64,000 nt of DNA from Rhodospirillales bacterium (GCA_019634165.1 JAHQVT010000005.1:62001-126000); one strand, 5' to 3'. Shown: positions 43,832 through 53,410, numbered from the stretch's first letter. Translations and numbers: made by a program. The notes: a model not told the origin generated them from the letters alone.

Positions 43832-43953
43832 GGGTATAAGGCCCTCGTCGCGGTGGCACCCCTGGAGGCCGCCGCGCTTGTTTTCGTGGGCTTTCAGCGG
43901 TGGTTTTCACCAACCTGCGAGAATGATTTTTTTTAGTTCAAGGAAAATTTCCG

Positions 43954-44583
43954 ATGGCAAACACTGTTATCTCTGCGGAAATCCGTGAACGGGCCGGAAA
44001 GGGGGCCGCCCGTGCCGTGCGTCGTGCCGGTATGGTCCCTGGTGTCATCTATGGTGCAAAACAAGAACCTGTTTTGTTCCAGATTGACCCGCGTCCGCTC
44101 GTGAAACTTCTGCATAAGCAAGGCTTCTTTTCTCACATTCTGACGGTTAACGTCGGCAAAGAGAAATACGAAGTTCTGCCACGCGATGTTCAGTTCGACA
44201 AAGTTACTGATGCGCCGATCCACGTTGACTTCCTGCGCTTTGCAAAAGGCCAGACCATGAACGTCGAAGTGCCGGTAAGCTTCATCAACGAAGAGAAATC
44301 GCCGGGCCTTAAAAAAGGTGGCGTTCTTAACGTTGTCCGTCACGATGTTGAAGTTATCTGTGCTCCTTCCGCAATTCCGGAAGAGCTGGTCTTCGACCTT
44401 ACGGGTGTTGAAGTTGGTGACTCGATCCACATCTCGGCAATCAAATTGCCGAAAGGTGTCGAACTTGCGATTACCGACCGTGACTTTACCGTTGCGACCG
44501 TTGCTGCTCCGTCCGCTCTGAAATCGGAAGAAAATGCCGATGACGGAGAAGAGGGCGAAGAAGAAGCAGCGACCGAAGAATAA
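43954..44583 (+). CDS. rplY: 50S ribosomal protein L25/general stress protein Ctc
   Basis: A 209-residue long-form L25 (Ctc type) binding 5S rRNA. The N-terminal L25 domain (about 5-95) contains RERAGKGAARAVRRAGMVPGVIYGAK. The C-terminal TL5 domain (about 100-190) has EVPVSFINEEKSPGLKKGGVLN. The tail is very acidic (DDGEEGEEEAATEE). It lies 15 bp upstream of pth, a widespread pairing. Confidence 0.96.
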   Translation: MANTVISAEIRERAGKGAARAVRRAGMVPGVIYGAKQEPVLFQIDPRPLVKLLHKQGFFSHILTVNVGKEKYEVLPRDVQFDKVTDAPIHVDFLRFAKGQTMNVEVPVSFINEEKSPGLKKGGVLNVVRHDVEVICAPSAIPEELVFDLTGVEVGDSIHISAIKLPKGVELAITDRDFTVATVAAPSALKSEENADDGEEGEEEAATEE

Positions 44584-44598
44584 GATCGAGGTCTTACG

Positions 44599-45384
44599 AT
44601 GTTTTTGGTGGTTGGATTGGGAAACCCGGGATCGGGCTATGCCGCCAATCGCCACAACATTGGCTTTATGGCGGCGGACGAACTCGTCCGCCGCTATTCT
44701 TTTGGGCCTTGGCGTAAAAAGTTTCAGGGTCAAATTTCCGAAGGCGAATTGAACGGTCAGAAAATTCTGGTTTTGAAACCGGAAACCTTCATGAACCTGT
44801 CGGGGCAAAGCGTTGGCGAAGTGCTGCGCTTCTATAAAATTCCGATCGAAGACGTTATTGTCCTGCATGATGAGTTGGACCTGCCCCCTGGAAAAATCCG
44901 GGTAAAGCGCGGCGGTGGTCACGGCGGGCATAACGGGTTGCGATCAATTGATGCCCATTGTGGCAAAGAATACCGCCGTGTTCGTTTGGGAATTGGCCAT
45001 CCGGGGGATAAATCCCGTGTGCATGGCCATGTTCTTGGTGATTTTGCCAAGGCCGAACAAAGCGGTTGGTTAATGACCCTTTTGGATGCGGTTGCAGCAG
45101 AATTTGCGCGCCTGATCAAAGGGGATGACGGCGGATTTATGAGCAAAGTTTCTGCCATCGTGTCCCCGCCCAAGCCAAAAGTGCCGAAAAAAGACAAACC
45201 GGCAGCGACAAAGGCCAAGGGCGATAAAGACGGTGATGGGAACGCGCAAGAACCCGTTGGCGAAAAGATGGAAGATTTATCGGGTGCGGCGAAGGTTCGT
45301 TTAGAGCGCGCCGATACACCGGTTAGTAATGCCGCTTCGGCGATGGCCCAAGCACTTGCCAAGGCATTTGGCAAAAACAAATAG
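44599..45384 (+). CDS. pth: Peptidyl-tRNA hydrolase with extended C-terminus
   Basis: Recycles tRNA from prematurely released peptidyl-tRNA. The core (about 1-190) has [27 protein letters not shown] with catalytic His, [13 protein letters not shown] and [25 protein letters not shown]. Bacterial Pth is normally about 190 residues; this one has about 70 extra residues, Lys/Ala/Pro-rich with a short C-terminal helix, as seen in some Rhodospirillales. Same operon as rplY. Confidence 0.95.
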   Translation: MFLVVGLGNPGSGYAANRHNIGFMAADELVRRYSFGPWRKKFQGQISEGELNGQKILVLKPETFMNLSGQSVGEVLRFYKIPIEDVIVLHDELDLPPGKIRVKRGGGHGGHNGLRSIDAHCGKEYRRVRLGIGHPGDKSRVHGHVLGDFAKAEQSGWLMTLLDAVAAEFARLIKGDDGGFMSKVSAIVSPPKPKVPKKDKPAATKAKGDKDGDGNAQEPVGEKMEDLSGAAKVRLERADTPVSNAASAMAQALAKAFGKNK

Positions 45385-45451
45385 TCTTTCGGTTTGTGAA
45401 GCACCAAACCGAACCTGATGAAAACAAATTCAAGTTACGGAGCCCGGAAAG

Positions 45452-46555
45452 ATGGGATTCAAATGCGGTATCGTCGGCATGCCAAATGTTGGCAAATCGA
45501 CCCTTTTCAACGCCCTGACCCAGACGGCTGCTGCAGAAGCAGCAAACTTCCCGTTCTGCACGATCGAGCCGAATACCGGCCGTGTCAGCGTTCCTGATGA
45601 TCGTCTTGATAAGATTGCCGCGATTGGCAAATCGGCGACCATCATCCCGACCCAGCTTGAATTCGTTGATATTGCCGGTCTGGTGCGAGGTGCGTCAAAG
45701 GGCGAAGGCCTTGGCAACCAGTTTTTGGCCAACATTCGCGAAACCGATGCCATCGTGCATGTTCTGCGCTGTTTCGAAGATGGCGACATTACCCATGTTG
45801 ACGGGTCGGTTGACCCGGTGCGTGATGCCGAAACCATCGAAACCGAGCTGATGCTGGCCGATATGGAAAGCCTGGAAAAACGTATTCCGGGTTTGCAGAA
45901 AAAAGCCCGTCAGAACGAAAAAGAAGCCGTTCTGACGATGGAATTGATCGAACGTTCTTTGGAAGCGCTTCGTGAAGGCAAGCCTGCCCGGACGGTTAAA
46001 ATCGACGGCGAAGACGAAGAAAAAGCATTCCGTATGCTGCAGCTTCTGACCAGCAAGCCGATCCTTTATGCTTGCAACGTTGATGAAGACAGTGCGGCAG
46101 AAGGCAATGAACTCTCGGCCAAGGTTGCCGAAATGGCCGCAGCACAGGGTGCGCGTTCGGTCGTGATTTCAGCCGCGATTGAAGCCGAAGTTGCCCTTTT
46201 GGACAGTGCAGAAGACAAAAAGGAATTCCTTGAAGGTCTAGGCCTTGAAGAAACCGGTTTGGCCCGCGTCATTCGCGAAGGCTATAAGCTGCTTAATCTT
46301 TTGACCTTCTTTACTGTTGGTCCGAAAGAAGCCCGCGCATGGACCGTGTTTAAAGGTGCAACCGCACCGAACGCAGCAGGTGTGATCCATACCGATTTCG
46401 AACGCGGCTTCATTAAGGCGGAAACCATTGCCTATGATGATTTCATCGAATTCAATGGCGAGGCTGGCGCGCGTGATAACGGTAAGCTACGTCAGGAAGG
46501 TAAGACCTATATCGTTAAAGACGGCGATATCTTCCATTTCAAATTCAACGTTTAA
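45452..46555 (+). CDS. ychF: Redox-regulated ATPase YchF (Obg-like)
   Basis: A 367-residue TRAFAC NTPase. The P-loop is GMPNVGKSTLFNAL (about 9-22). The NLEAxxE-type G4 is replaced, as in YchF, by a PILYACNVDE region that favours ATP. A coiled coil (MLADMESLEKRIPGLQKKARQNEKEA) and a TGS domain at the C-terminus (TFFTVGPKEARAWTV; FERGFIKAETIAYDDF) follow. It ends in a strong terminator. Confidence 0.96.
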   Translation: MGFKCGIVGMPNVGKSTLFNALTQTAAAEAANFPFCTIEPNTGRVSVPDDRLDKIAAIGKSATIIPTQLEFVDIAGLVRGASKGEGLGNQFLANIRETDAIVHVLRCFEDGDITHVDGSVDPVRDAETIETELMLADMESLEKRIPGLQKKARQNEKEAVLTMELIERSLEALREGKPARTVKIDGEDEEKAFRMLQLLTSKPILYACNVDEDSAAEGNELSAKVAEMAAAQGARSVVISAAIEAEVALLDSAEDKKEFLEGLGLEETGLARVIREGYKLLNLLTFFTVGPKEARAWTVFKGATAPNAAGVIHTDFERGFIKAETIAYDDFIEFNGEAGARDNGKLRQEGKTYIVKDGDIFHFKFNV

Positions 46556-46592
46556 GCCCGATTTTATCAGATATTAAACGTAACGAATTCAA

Positions 46593-46622
46593 GGCCGTCG
46601 CACAGTGTGCGGCGGCTTTTTC
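46593..46622 (+). terminator. Rho-independent terminator after ychF
   Basis: GGCCGTCGCAC pairs with GTGCGGCGGCT allowing one G-T pair, with an AGT loop and a TTTTTCC tail. Confidence 0.85.
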
Positions 46623-46709
46623 CTTTTTGGAATAGCCTTTTTGATCCTCCGGGGCTTGTCAAAACGCGGTTAAAGCGTCACCCTTTGATCTTGTCGCACT
46701 GAGGTCTCT

Positions 46710-47447
46710 ATGAACGAACTAAGCCTGAAAGATCGCATTCTACTGGTTTTCAACTCTGCCACGGGTCAACCCGGTCGTTTTGGCACCGTGATGCGCCGGT
46801 ATGGCTATGAGTTCGATATTCGCCGTCCCGGCGAAGGGGATGTTTTGCCCGATGATCTTGGTGGCTATCACCTTGTTGTCGTGTTTGGCGGGCCGATGAG
46901 TGCCAATGATGACCATCTGGACAATGTTCAGGCGATCATGGATTGGTTGCCCAAGGTGGTTGACAGTGAGGCGATGTATCTTGGCATTTGTCTTGGTGCG
47001 CAAATGATGGCGCGGCATTTAGGTGCCCCGGTAACGCCCCATCCCGATGGCATGACCGAAATCGGCTATTATCCAGTGCAGGCGACCGAAGCCGGGCGTG
47101 ATTTATTCCCCAGCGAAATGATGGTTTATCATTGGCATAGCGAAGGTTTTGGCGTGCCAGACGGGGCCGAATTGCTTGCCACCGGGCCAACATTCCCCCA
47201 TCAGGCGTTCCACATTGATGAACGCATCTGGGGCATTCAGTTCCACCCGGAAGTCGATGACGAGGCGCATGAACGCTGGCTTTCGAATGCGGCGGATAAA
47301 ACCAACCGCCCGAATGGGCAATGCCCCGATCTTCAGCGCGTGGGCCGGGCCAAACATGACGCGGCATTTGGCGCATGGTTCGAAAAATTCGCGGCAAAAG
47401 TTCTGGCCAAGGATCGTGCGCCAGTTAACGTTGGCCATGGGGATTGA
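46710..47447 (+). CDS. Type 1 glutamine amidotransferase (class I GATase)
   Basis: A 245-residue GATase-domain protein. The nucleophile Cys lies in YLGICLGAQMMARHLGA (about 92-108) and the His-Glu pair in IWGIQFHPEVDDEAH. There is no synthetase domain, so it resembles stand-alone GuaA-like amidotransferases such as gamma-glutamyl-polyamine hydrolases; the substrate is unknown. Confidence 0.88.
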   Translation: MNELSLKDRILLVFNSATGQPGRFGTVMRRYGYEFDIRRPGEGDVLPDDLGGYHLVVVFGGPMSANDDHLDNVQAIMDWLPKVVDSEAMYLGICLGAQMMARHLGAPVTPHPDGMTEIGYYPVQATEAGRDLFPSEMMVYHWHSEGFGVPDGAELLATGPTFPHQAFHIDERIWGIQFHPEVDDEAHERWLSNAADKTNRPNGQCPDLQRVGRAKHDAAFGAWFEKFAAKVLAKDRAPVNVGHGD

Positions 47448-47470
47448 TCCGAACCCGTTATTTGGATCGA

Positions 47471-47983
47471 TCAGGCATTTTCAGCGACAGCTCTTTGCTC
47501 TTTTAGCCATGTGCTGATCTGTTCTTGATCAAGGGGCAGGGTATCTGCGATGCCGCCGTGGAAGGCGTTCCAGGCATCGGAATATTCATCACGGACCCCG
47601 ACCAGAACCGGAATTTCAAGCTCCATCGCGCGCGAAATCACATCACGCAAACCACGACCTTCGGCCTCGGATCGGCCAAAACGGGCAACGATTAAAAGAT
47701 CGGACCCTGCTTCGATATCCTGTGCAAGCTGTTCGGACAGCGATGACAATGCATCACCGTCCAGTTTGCAGCCCTTTGCCATCGCACCACGGTTTTTCGT
47801 GATCGGCATTTCATCGCCGGAGCGTAAATTGCGGACATAAACAAGGGTTCCGCATTCACGGTCCTTGCGGCGTTTCTGGACATATCCGGCAACTGTTTTT
47901 CCGTTTGATGTGAATTTCTCGGCAATGGCGGAAAACAGATCGTCGATCTTGTCTTTTGGGTGGAATGAAATACCTGCCAGCAT
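47471..47983 (-). CDS. DUF2478 family protein
   Basis: A 170-residue protein. LAGISFHPKDKIDDLFSAIAEKFTSNGKTVAGYVQ at the N-terminus and DLLIVARFGRSEAEGRGLRDVISRAMELEIPVLVGV in the middle match the DUF2478 pattern, thought to be an NTPase-like fold often found near molybdenum genes. The Walker A glycines are absent. It is 3 bp upstream of the alcohol dehydrogenase stop, so on the minus strand it is the second gene of a pair. Confidence 0.8.
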   Translation of the reverse strand: MLAGISFHPKDKIDDLFSAIAEKFTSNGKTVAGYVQKRRKDRECGTLVYVRNLRSGDEMPITKNRGAMAKGCKLDGDALSSLSEQLAQDIEAGSDLLIVARFGRSEAEGRGLRDVISRAMELEIPVLVGVRDEYSDAWNAFHGGIADTLPLDQEQISTWLKEQRAVAENA

Positions 47984-47986
47984 GGA

Positions 47987-49027
47987 TTAGAACCGATCAA
48001 TCACGGTAACGCCCGTCGCGGCGAAATGGCCCATATTCATAAGCGCGGTTGCGCCTTCGGCCAGTGTCACGTGGTCCGTGATCAGTTTTTGCGGGCTGAG
48101 TTTGCCGGTTGTGATCATGTCGATCATGGCGTCATAGCGAAATGCCTGCATGCCGTGACTGCCAATAATTTCAAGTTCGTGGGCAACAACGCGGTCCATC
48201 GGAATGGCGCTATGGGCATGATCACCGGTCATCAGCCCGATCTGGATATGCTTGCCACGTTTACGCAAACAGGCAACCGAATTAAAGCAAGTCCGTGCAC
48301 TGCCAAGCGCATCAACCGAGACATGCGCACCCCCACGGGTGATGTCCTTGATTGCATTTGGGATGTCTTCAATCTGGTGGGCATTCAGAACGGCGTTTGC
48401 GCCAAGTTCTTTGGCAAATTCCAGCTTGGCATCATCAATATCAACCGCAATGACATAGGCGCCAGCCGCAGCGGCGATCATGATGGCAGAAAGGCCAATG
48501 CCACCGGCACCATGTACGGCAACGATTTGGCCAGCGGTGACTTTGCCCTGATCAATCACACCACGGAAACTGGTGGCAAAGCGACAGCCAAGGCTGGCGG
48601 CGGTGGCAAAATCCATCTCATCAGGCAGGCCGACAAGATTGGTGTCGGCATAATCAATTGCGACAAACTCGGCAAAGCTGCCCCAATGGGTGAAGCCCGG
48701 CTGGAATTGATGGTCGCAGACCTGTTGATTGCCACTATGGCATTCGGGGCAATGCCCACAGCCAGAAACAAACGGAACGGTAACCCGATCACCTTCTTTC
48801 CAGCGTTTGATGTCTTTGCCGATACCAACAATGGTCCCGGCAAATTCATGACCGGGCACATGGGGCAAATGAACATCGGAATCATGGCCCATCCAGCCGT
48901 GCCAATCGCTTCGGCACAGTCCGGTTGCGCCGACTTTAATCACGACACCGCCATTTTCCGGTGTTGGGTCATCAACTTTTTGAACGTCAATCGGGCCCTG
49001 ATATTCGGTGAAATAAGCAGCGCGCAT
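47987..49027 (-). CDS. Zinc-dependent alcohol dehydrogenase
   Basis: A 346-residue medium-chain dehydrogenase. The start at the ATG complement of 49025-49027 has a GGAGGAA ribosome binding site. Catalytic zinc ligands are in [13 protein letters not shown] and [10 protein letters not shown]. Structural zinc Cys residues are in [16 protein letters not shown]. The NAD motif is [15 protein letters not shown]. The substrate is not determinable; the family includes formaldehyde- and short-chain-alcohol-active enzymes. Confidence 0.93.
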   Translation of the reverse strand: MRAAYFTEYQGPIDVQKVDDPTPENGGVVIKVGATGLCRSDWHGWMGHDSDVHLPHVPGHEFAGTIVGIGKDIKRWKEGDRVTVPFVSGCGHCPECHSGNQQVCDHQFQPGFTHWGSFAEFVAIDYADTNLVGLPDEMDFATAASLGCRFATSFRGVIDQGKVTAGQIVAVHGAGGIGLSAIMIAAAAGAYVIAVDIDDAKLEFAKELGANAVLNAHQIEDIPNAIKDITRGGAHVSVDALGSARTCFNSVACLRKRGKHIQIGLMTGDHAHSAIPMDRVVAHELEIIGSHGMQAFRYDAMIDMITTGKLSPQKLITDHVTLAEGATALMNMGHFAATGVTVIDRF

Positions 49028-49064
49028 TGGGGGTTCCTCCGGGACGGGTTTTGATTTTCGTTGA

Positions 49065-50039
49065 TTAAGTATCGTCGTTGTTCTGGTCTGGATGCAAGCG
49101 AACAACTTTGGGCACCCCAACCGATGGTTTTTTCGACGGTTTGGGGGCAGCATCCGGGGTTTGATAACGGCCCCATGGGGATTTATCGGTTTGCGGGCCT
49201 TCTTTGCCCCATGGGCCGCGGCGATTGCGGCGCATTCTGGCGTGTTTGGCCGCGCGTTCGGCTTCGTATGTTGCGGCCCATGGCGGGATGTTCGATGCGC
49301 CGCTTGGCCCACGTGCTTTACGGCCGGGGCGATAAATGCCAAAGGCCGGGGCGGGGCTTCCGTCGTGCCAAAGCGGGATGTTGCGATGCTTAAACAGCGG
49401 GATCAGCGCCATCCCGGCGATGAAGCCCGCGATATGGGCGACCCAGGCAATGCCACCACCCGCACCGCTGCCAAAATTGATGACCTGTGTGATGAACCAA
49501 AAGCCCAGAACAAAAACGGCAGGCACATAGAAAATGAACACCCAGAAGAACCAGACAAGAATGCGGGCCTTGGGATAAAGCAAAAAATAAGCGCCCAATA
49601 CCCCGGCAAGGGCACCCGATGCGCCGATCATGGGGATTTGGGATTGGGTATCTAGCAGGCCATGGCCAAGGGCGGCAGCAACCCCGCAAATCAGATAGAA
49701 CATCAAAAAACGGAAATGCCCCATCGCGTCTTCGACATTATTTCCAAAGACCCAAAGATACAGCATATTGCCGCCAAGATGCATCCAGCCGCCATGCATG
49801 AACATGGCGGAAAATATCGACAGGAACCCAAACCCGGCAGGAAAGGGCGAAAATTCAGATGGAAGGTTTGCATGACCAAACAATACAGCCGGGATCGCGC
49901 CATATTGCAGATTAACCAACTGTGCAGCACGCGGATCAAGGGGCATGGTTCCAAGGAAAACCACGACATTGATCGCGATGATGGCATAGGTCACCCATGG
50001 GGTGATGGTCGTTGGGTTATCATCCTTGATCGGTAACAT
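49065..50039 (-). CDS. Rhomboid family intramembrane serine protease
   Basis: A 324-residue protein with six membrane helices. The catalytic Ser is in [16 protein letters not shown] and the His in [16 protein letters not shown]. The oxyanion-side [18 protein letters not shown] motif is intact. An unusual basic, Arg/Pro-rich cytoplasmic tail of about 90 residues follows. Possible substrates are not indicated by the context. Confidence 0.94.
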   Translation of the reverse strand: MLPIKDDNPTTITPWVTYAIIAINVVVFLGTMPLDPRAAQLVNLQYGAIPAVLFGHANLPSEFSPFPAGFGFLSIFSAMFMHGGWMHLGGNMLYLWVFGNNVEDAMGHFRFLMFYLICGVAAALGHGLLDTQSQIPMIGASGALAGVLGAYFLLYPKARILVWFFWVFIFYVPAVFVLGFWFITQVINFGSGAGGGIAWVAHIAGFIAGMALIPLFKHRNIPLWHDGSPAPAFGIYRPGRKARGPSGASNIPPWAATYEAERAAKHARMRRNRRGPWGKEGPQTDKSPWGRYQTPDAAPKPSKKPSVGVPKVVRLHPDQNNDDT

Positions 50040-50117
50040 TGGCGCTTGGCCTGTTCCTTATGTGCGGGAATAGGGGGCGTTTGTCGTCTTACCTTATCTG
50101 GGTTTGTGGCGGTGTGG

Positions 50118-51041
50118 TCAGGCGACGTCAGCTTTCTGGTTTGGCGAAAGATGTTCGCGCAAATGGGTTGCCAGTTGACGATATTCACGCTTTCGGGCGG
50201 AACTACGGCGCCAGACCATGCCAATGCGGCGGATCGGAACCGGGTTTTCGAATGGCATGATTTTGAGAAGATCAGGGCGGCGGGCTTCGACTTCCAATGA
50301 CATTTCAGGAAGCAGTGTCGCGCCAACACCAGCGGCCACCATCTGAACCAAGGTCGAAAGGCTGTTGGCCTGAAAATCGGCAGATTTGCTCCATCCGGCT
50401 TTTTGGCAAACTTCCAGTGCCTGATCGCGCAGGCAATGACCATCTTCAAGCAGCAAAAGCTTTTCATCCTTGATATCGGCGATTTCAAGGTGGCGCTTTT
50501 TCGTCAGCGGATTATCCGGGCTACACGCAAAGACGAACTGGTCTTCAAACAGATCAAACTCTTCGAGCCAGTTTTCTTCGATTGGCAGAGCAATCAGGGC
50601 GAGATCAAGTTTTCCAGCCGAAAGAAGTTCTATCAGTTTGCTGGTTTGGTCTTCGCGCAGGAATGGCTGCAGTTTCGGGAAGCCCGATTTAATCTGCATC
50701 ATCACATCTGGCAAAAGATACGGACCGATTGTCGGGATCACACCAATGTGGATTGGGCCCGATAGCGGTTCGGTCGCGGCCTGTGCCATGGTGGTCAGTT
50801 CGTCGACTTCTTGAAGGATACTTCGCGCCCGCGAAACGACATCTTCACCCAATGGCGTGATCAGCACTTGCCGCTTATTGCGTTCGACAAGCTGCGCACC
50901 AAGCAGGTTTTCAAGCTCGTTAATGGCGGCTGAAAGGCTGGGTTGCGTGATGAAGCAGGACTCAGCAGCACGGCCAAAATGGCCACATTCAGCCAAAGCA
51001 ACTAAGTATTTGAGCTGCTTGATGCTTGGTTGTGCGGCCAT
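50118..51041 (-). CDS. oxyR: LysR-family regulator OxyR
   Basis: A 307-residue peroxide-sensing activator. The N-terminal helix-turn-helix (about 4-62) has LKYLVALAECGHFGRAAESCFITQPSLSAAINELE. The effector domain carries Cys199 (DGHCLRDQALEVC) and Cys208, the redox pair of OxyR. It is divergent from ahpC-ahpD with 167 bp between start codons. A near-consensus OxyR site overlaps its own start codon. Confidence 0.94.
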   Translation of the reverse strand: MAAQPSIKQLKYLVALAECGHFGRAAESCFITQPSLSAAINELENLLGAQLVERNKRQVLITPLGEDVVSRARSILQEVDELTTMAQAATEPLSGPIHIGVIPTIGPYLLPDVMMQIKSGFPKLQPFLREDQTSKLIELLSAGKLDLALIALPIEENWLEEFDLFEDQFVFACSPDNPLTKKRHLEIADIKDEKLLLLEDGHCLRDQALEVCQKAGWSKSADFQANSLSTLVQMVAAGVGATLLPEMSLEVEARRPDLLKIMPFENPVPIRRIGMVWRRSSARKREYRQLATHLREHLSPNQKADVA

Positions 51042-51076
51042 AAATTTTTCCTATCACGAAGCGAGGTTTTATCTAT
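51040..51076. promoter_or_regulatory. OxyR binding site overlapping the oxyR start
   Basis: The four tetrads read ATAA, CTAT, CGAG and CTAT at 11-bp steps, matching the ATAG-N7-CTAT-N7-ATAG-N7-CTAT pattern at 13 of 16 positions. This suggests autorepression of oxyR together with activation of ahpC. Confidence 0.65.
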
Positions 51077-51208
51077 TTGTCTTAGTTAGTGCATTTAACT
51101 ACAAATCGCCAGCGGTGAGTGCTTTTTTTGCACTTGCACACAATAGTTTGCGGCCTGTCGGGGGCCGCGGATCGGGATTTTAAACTGGGTTATGGAGTAA
51201 CCAAACTA

Positions 51209-51736
51209 ATGCTTACCGTTGGTGATACGCTTCCTGAATTTAATCTGACTGGTGTTTCGGGTAAAACCCCGGACAGCTTCGCACCGGTGACGGACAAATC
51301 TTATGAAGGCAAATGGAAGATCCTGTTCTTCTGGCCGAAAGATTTTACCTTTGTCTGCCCGACCGAGATTGTTGGTTACGGCGAGTTGAATGGTGATTTC
51401 GAAGACCGTGATGCGGTTCTTCTGGGTTGCTCGACCGATACCGATTTCGTACATGCCGCATGGCGCACCCACCACGAAGATCTGGGCGATAGCCCGTTCG
51501 TATGGCTGGCTGATGAGAAAAAAGAACTCTCGGCTGCATTGGGTGTTCTGGCAAAAGACGCCGGTGTTGCACTGCGTGCGACCTTCATCGTTGATCCGGA
51601 CAACATCATCCGTCACGTACAGGTAAACGACCTTAACGTTGGTCGTAACCCGCAGGAAGCCCTGCGTATCCTTGATGCACTGCAGACCGATGAGCTTTGC
51701 CCGTGCAACTGGACCCAGGGTGACGAAACCCTGTAA
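51209..51736 (+). CDS. ahpC: Peroxiredoxin AhpC
   Basis: A 175-residue thiol peroxidase. The ATG at 51209 has a GGAG ribosome binding site. The peroxidatic Cys50 is in FTFVCPTEIVGYGEL, and the C-terminal resolving Cys lies in the CPCNW motif (Cys164, Cys166). Like actinobacterial AhpC it is paired with AhpD rather than AhpF. OxyR is divergent upstream. Confidence 0.95.
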   Translation: MLTVGDTLPEFNLTGVSGKTPDSFAPVTDKSYEGKWKILFFWPKDFTFVCPTEIVGYGELNGDFEDRDAVLLGCSTDTDFVHAAWRTHHEDLGDSPFVWLADEKKELSAALGVLAKDAGVALRATFIVDPDNIIRHVQVNDLNVGRNPQEALRILDALQTDELCPCNWTQGDETL

Positions 51737-51768
51737 GTCGCTATTTGCGATTTAAGCCAGATGATTTT

Positions 51769-51797
51769 GGGATCGGGCATGTGCCCGGTCCCGCTTT
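51769..51797 (+). terminator. Intercistronic stem-loop 1 between ahpC and ahpD
   Basis: GGGATCGGGC pairs with GCCCGGTCCC (one G-T pair) around ATGT, followed by a weak GCTTTC tail. Probably an attenuator or mRNA-stability hairpin rather than a full stop. Confidence 0.6.
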
Positions 51798-51813
51798 CAG
51801 CCCAAACGTATTT

Positions 51814-51837
51814 TTACGCCGGATGTATCCGGCGTAA
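51814..51837. repeat. Perfect 11-bp palindrome upstream of ahpD
   Basis: TTACGCCGGAT-GT-ATCCGGCGTAA, a perfect inverted repeat with a 2-nt centre, 50 bp before the ahpD start. It could be an operator or a second intercistronic hairpin. Confidence 0.7.
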
Positions 51838-51887
51838 GCGGTGGCTGATCTGTTTTCGTTTTTGCATTTTGTATTAGGGGATTACCG

Positions 51888-52424
51888 ATGAGTTCGATTA
51901 CCGAAATCAAAGACGCAATGCCGGCCTATGCCAAGGATCTGAAACTGAATCTGTCAAGCATGGCGAACAATCCGGGCATGAGTGATCAGCAGGTTTATGG
52001 CACTGCCCTTGCTTGTGCATTCGCATCGCGCAACGCCAAATTGATCAAGGCCGTTGCCGCAGAAGCCAAAGCCAAGCTTTCCGAAGAAGCAATTGAAGCC
52101 GCCAAGGGTGCGGCGGCCATCATGGGCATGAACAACATTTATTACCGGTTCGTACATCTGGTCTCAGACCCTGAATATGGTTCGATGCCAGCGCGCCTTC
52201 GGATGAACATCATCGGCAAGCCGGGCATTGATAAAGCCGACTTCGAGCTGTTTTCGATTGCCGTTTCGGCCATCAATGGCTGTGGCATGTGCATTGATAG
52301 CCACGACAAGGTGCTCAAAGGTGCCGGTGTGAAAAAAGAAACGATCCAGAATGCGATCCGTATCGCATCGATCATTCACGCGGTTGCAGTCGTCATTGAC
52401 GCCGAAGACGCATTGGCAGAATAA
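51888..52424 (+). CDS. ahpD: Alkyl hydroperoxide reductase AhpD (carboxymuconolactone decarboxylase fold)
   Basis: A 178-residue protein that reduces oxidised AhpC. The active-site C-x-x-C is Cys132 and Cys135, with His139 in GCGMCIDSHDKV. Helical CMD fold throughout. It is followed by a terminator. Partner gene ahpC is 151 bp upstream, separated by two hairpins. Confidence 0.95.
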   Translation: MSSITEIKDAMPAYAKDLKLNLSSMANNPGMSDQQVYGTALACAFASRNAKLIKAVAAEAKAKLSEEAIEAAKGAAAIMGMNNIYYRFVHLVSDPEYGSMPARLRMNIIGKPGIDKADFELFSIAVSAINGCGMCIDSHDKVLKGAGVKKETIQNAIRIASIIHAVAVVIDAEDALAE

Positions 52425-52456
52425 GCCACCAGAATTTAGGGCAGATGCCCACAGTG

Positions 52457-52492
52457 AAAAGCCCCGGCTGTGTCATGCGGTCGGGGCTTTTT
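52457..52492 (+). terminator. Rho-independent terminator after ahpD
   Basis: AAAAGCCCCG pairs perfectly with CGGGGCTTTT across a loop of about 15 nt, with a TT extension. Confidence 0.85.
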
Positions 52493-52512
52493 GATGGGAG
52501 GCGGGTGATGAA

Positions 52513-53319
52513 TTATGCCGTTGTTAGTTCATCAAGTCCCAGATGTTTTAAGGTTGCGGCAATGATCTGATCAGGTTGATCAAAATGCGGGATATGGCCG
52601 CATTCCTTGATCAGCATTTTTGTCACCGGACCACTGACATTCGCACAGATGGTTTCGACCTGCTCATCGCTGCCAAACTGGTCATCATCGCCCTGAATAA
52701 CCAAAAGCGGACAGGTGATGTTGGTCAGTTCATCAACCATGTTCCAGTCGCGAAATGCGGGCTGACGCCACGTATCGACCCATGCGCGGAAAACATCATC
52801 GGTCTGGGCGAAGTGATGGCGCTGCAGTTTGGTTTTCCAATCGGTATTTGCATAGATTGATGCGGCATCATTGATGCCGGCAATGGTGACATCTTCGACA
52901 AAGACGTGGGCGGCTTCGGAAATCACAGCGCGCACGTTATTTGGAAAACGCGCAGCATATTTAAGCGCGATGGTCGCCCCGTCACTATGGCCAAACAGGA
53001 TCGGGCGATCTAGCCCAAGTTCAGTGATCAGGCCATGCAGATGGATATCGCTTTCGGTATTGTGAAAGTCGATTGCACGCGGAATATCGCCATCGGCATG
53101 CGGGTCGGAACGCCCATGTCCGCGGCGTTCATAGACAATCACTGGGTGACGCGTCGCGGTGGCAAGCTTTGCCGGAAAGTCGCGCCACATGCGGATCGTG
53201 CCCAATGCCTCGTGCAGGAAAAGAATGGTTGGGGCGTCTTCTTTAACATCCGTTGGAATGATCCGTTGGCAGGACAAACTGACCCCATCAACGGTGGTAT
53301 AGAAATTCTCGTTCAACAT
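52513..53319 (-). CDS. Alpha/beta hydrolase
   Basis: A 268-residue hydrolase. The oxyanion HE motif is TILFLHEALGTIRMWRDFP, the nucleophile elbow is LFGHSDGATIALKYA (Ser about 112), the acid is in VIQGDDDQFGSDEQ, and the His is in KECGHIPHFDQP. Esterase, lactonase or haloperoxidase-like activity is possible; the substrate is unknown. Confidence 0.88.
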   Translation of the reverse strand: MLNENFYTTVDGVSLSCQRIIPTDVKEDAPTILFLHEALGTIRMWRDFPAKLATATRHPVIVYERRGHGRSDPHADGDIPRAIDFHNTESDIHLHGLITELGLDRPILFGHSDGATIALKYAARFPNNVRAVISEAAHVFVEDVTIAGINDAASIYANTDWKTKLQRHHFAQTDDVFRAWVDTWRQPAFRDWNMVDELTNITCPLLVIQGDDDQFGSDEQVETICANVSGPVTKMLIKECGHIPHFDQPDQIIAATLKHLGLDELTTA

Positions 53320-53374
53320 GGTGCATCCGATTTATCGGTAATTTGGTGCGCAATTATTGAATTTAATAATGAAC

Positions 53375-53410
53375 AAAAAAACAGGGCCCGGCAAGAGCCA
53401 GACCCTGTTT
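53375..53410 (-). terminator. Terminator after the aspartate aminotransferase gene
   Basis: On the minus strand AACAGGGTCTGGC pairs with GCCGGGCCCTGTT (two G-T pairs) around TCTT, followed by TTTTT. Confidence 0.8.

Noticed and set aside
43924..43935. T8 tract before rplY as a second phase-variable homopolymer
   Set aside because: T8 is short, lies upstream of a ribosomal protein gene with a good ATG start, and has no alternative frame it could switch.
43933..44931. Long open frame on the minus strand (332 codons)
   Set aside because: It lies opposite rplY and pth, whose products are unmistakable, and its own translation is low-complexity Arg/Phe/Asn-rich with no family resemblance.
48026..49054. 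342-codon open frame on the plus strand
   Set aside because: Opposite the alcohol dehydrogenase gene, which has intact catalytic and structural zinc motifs.
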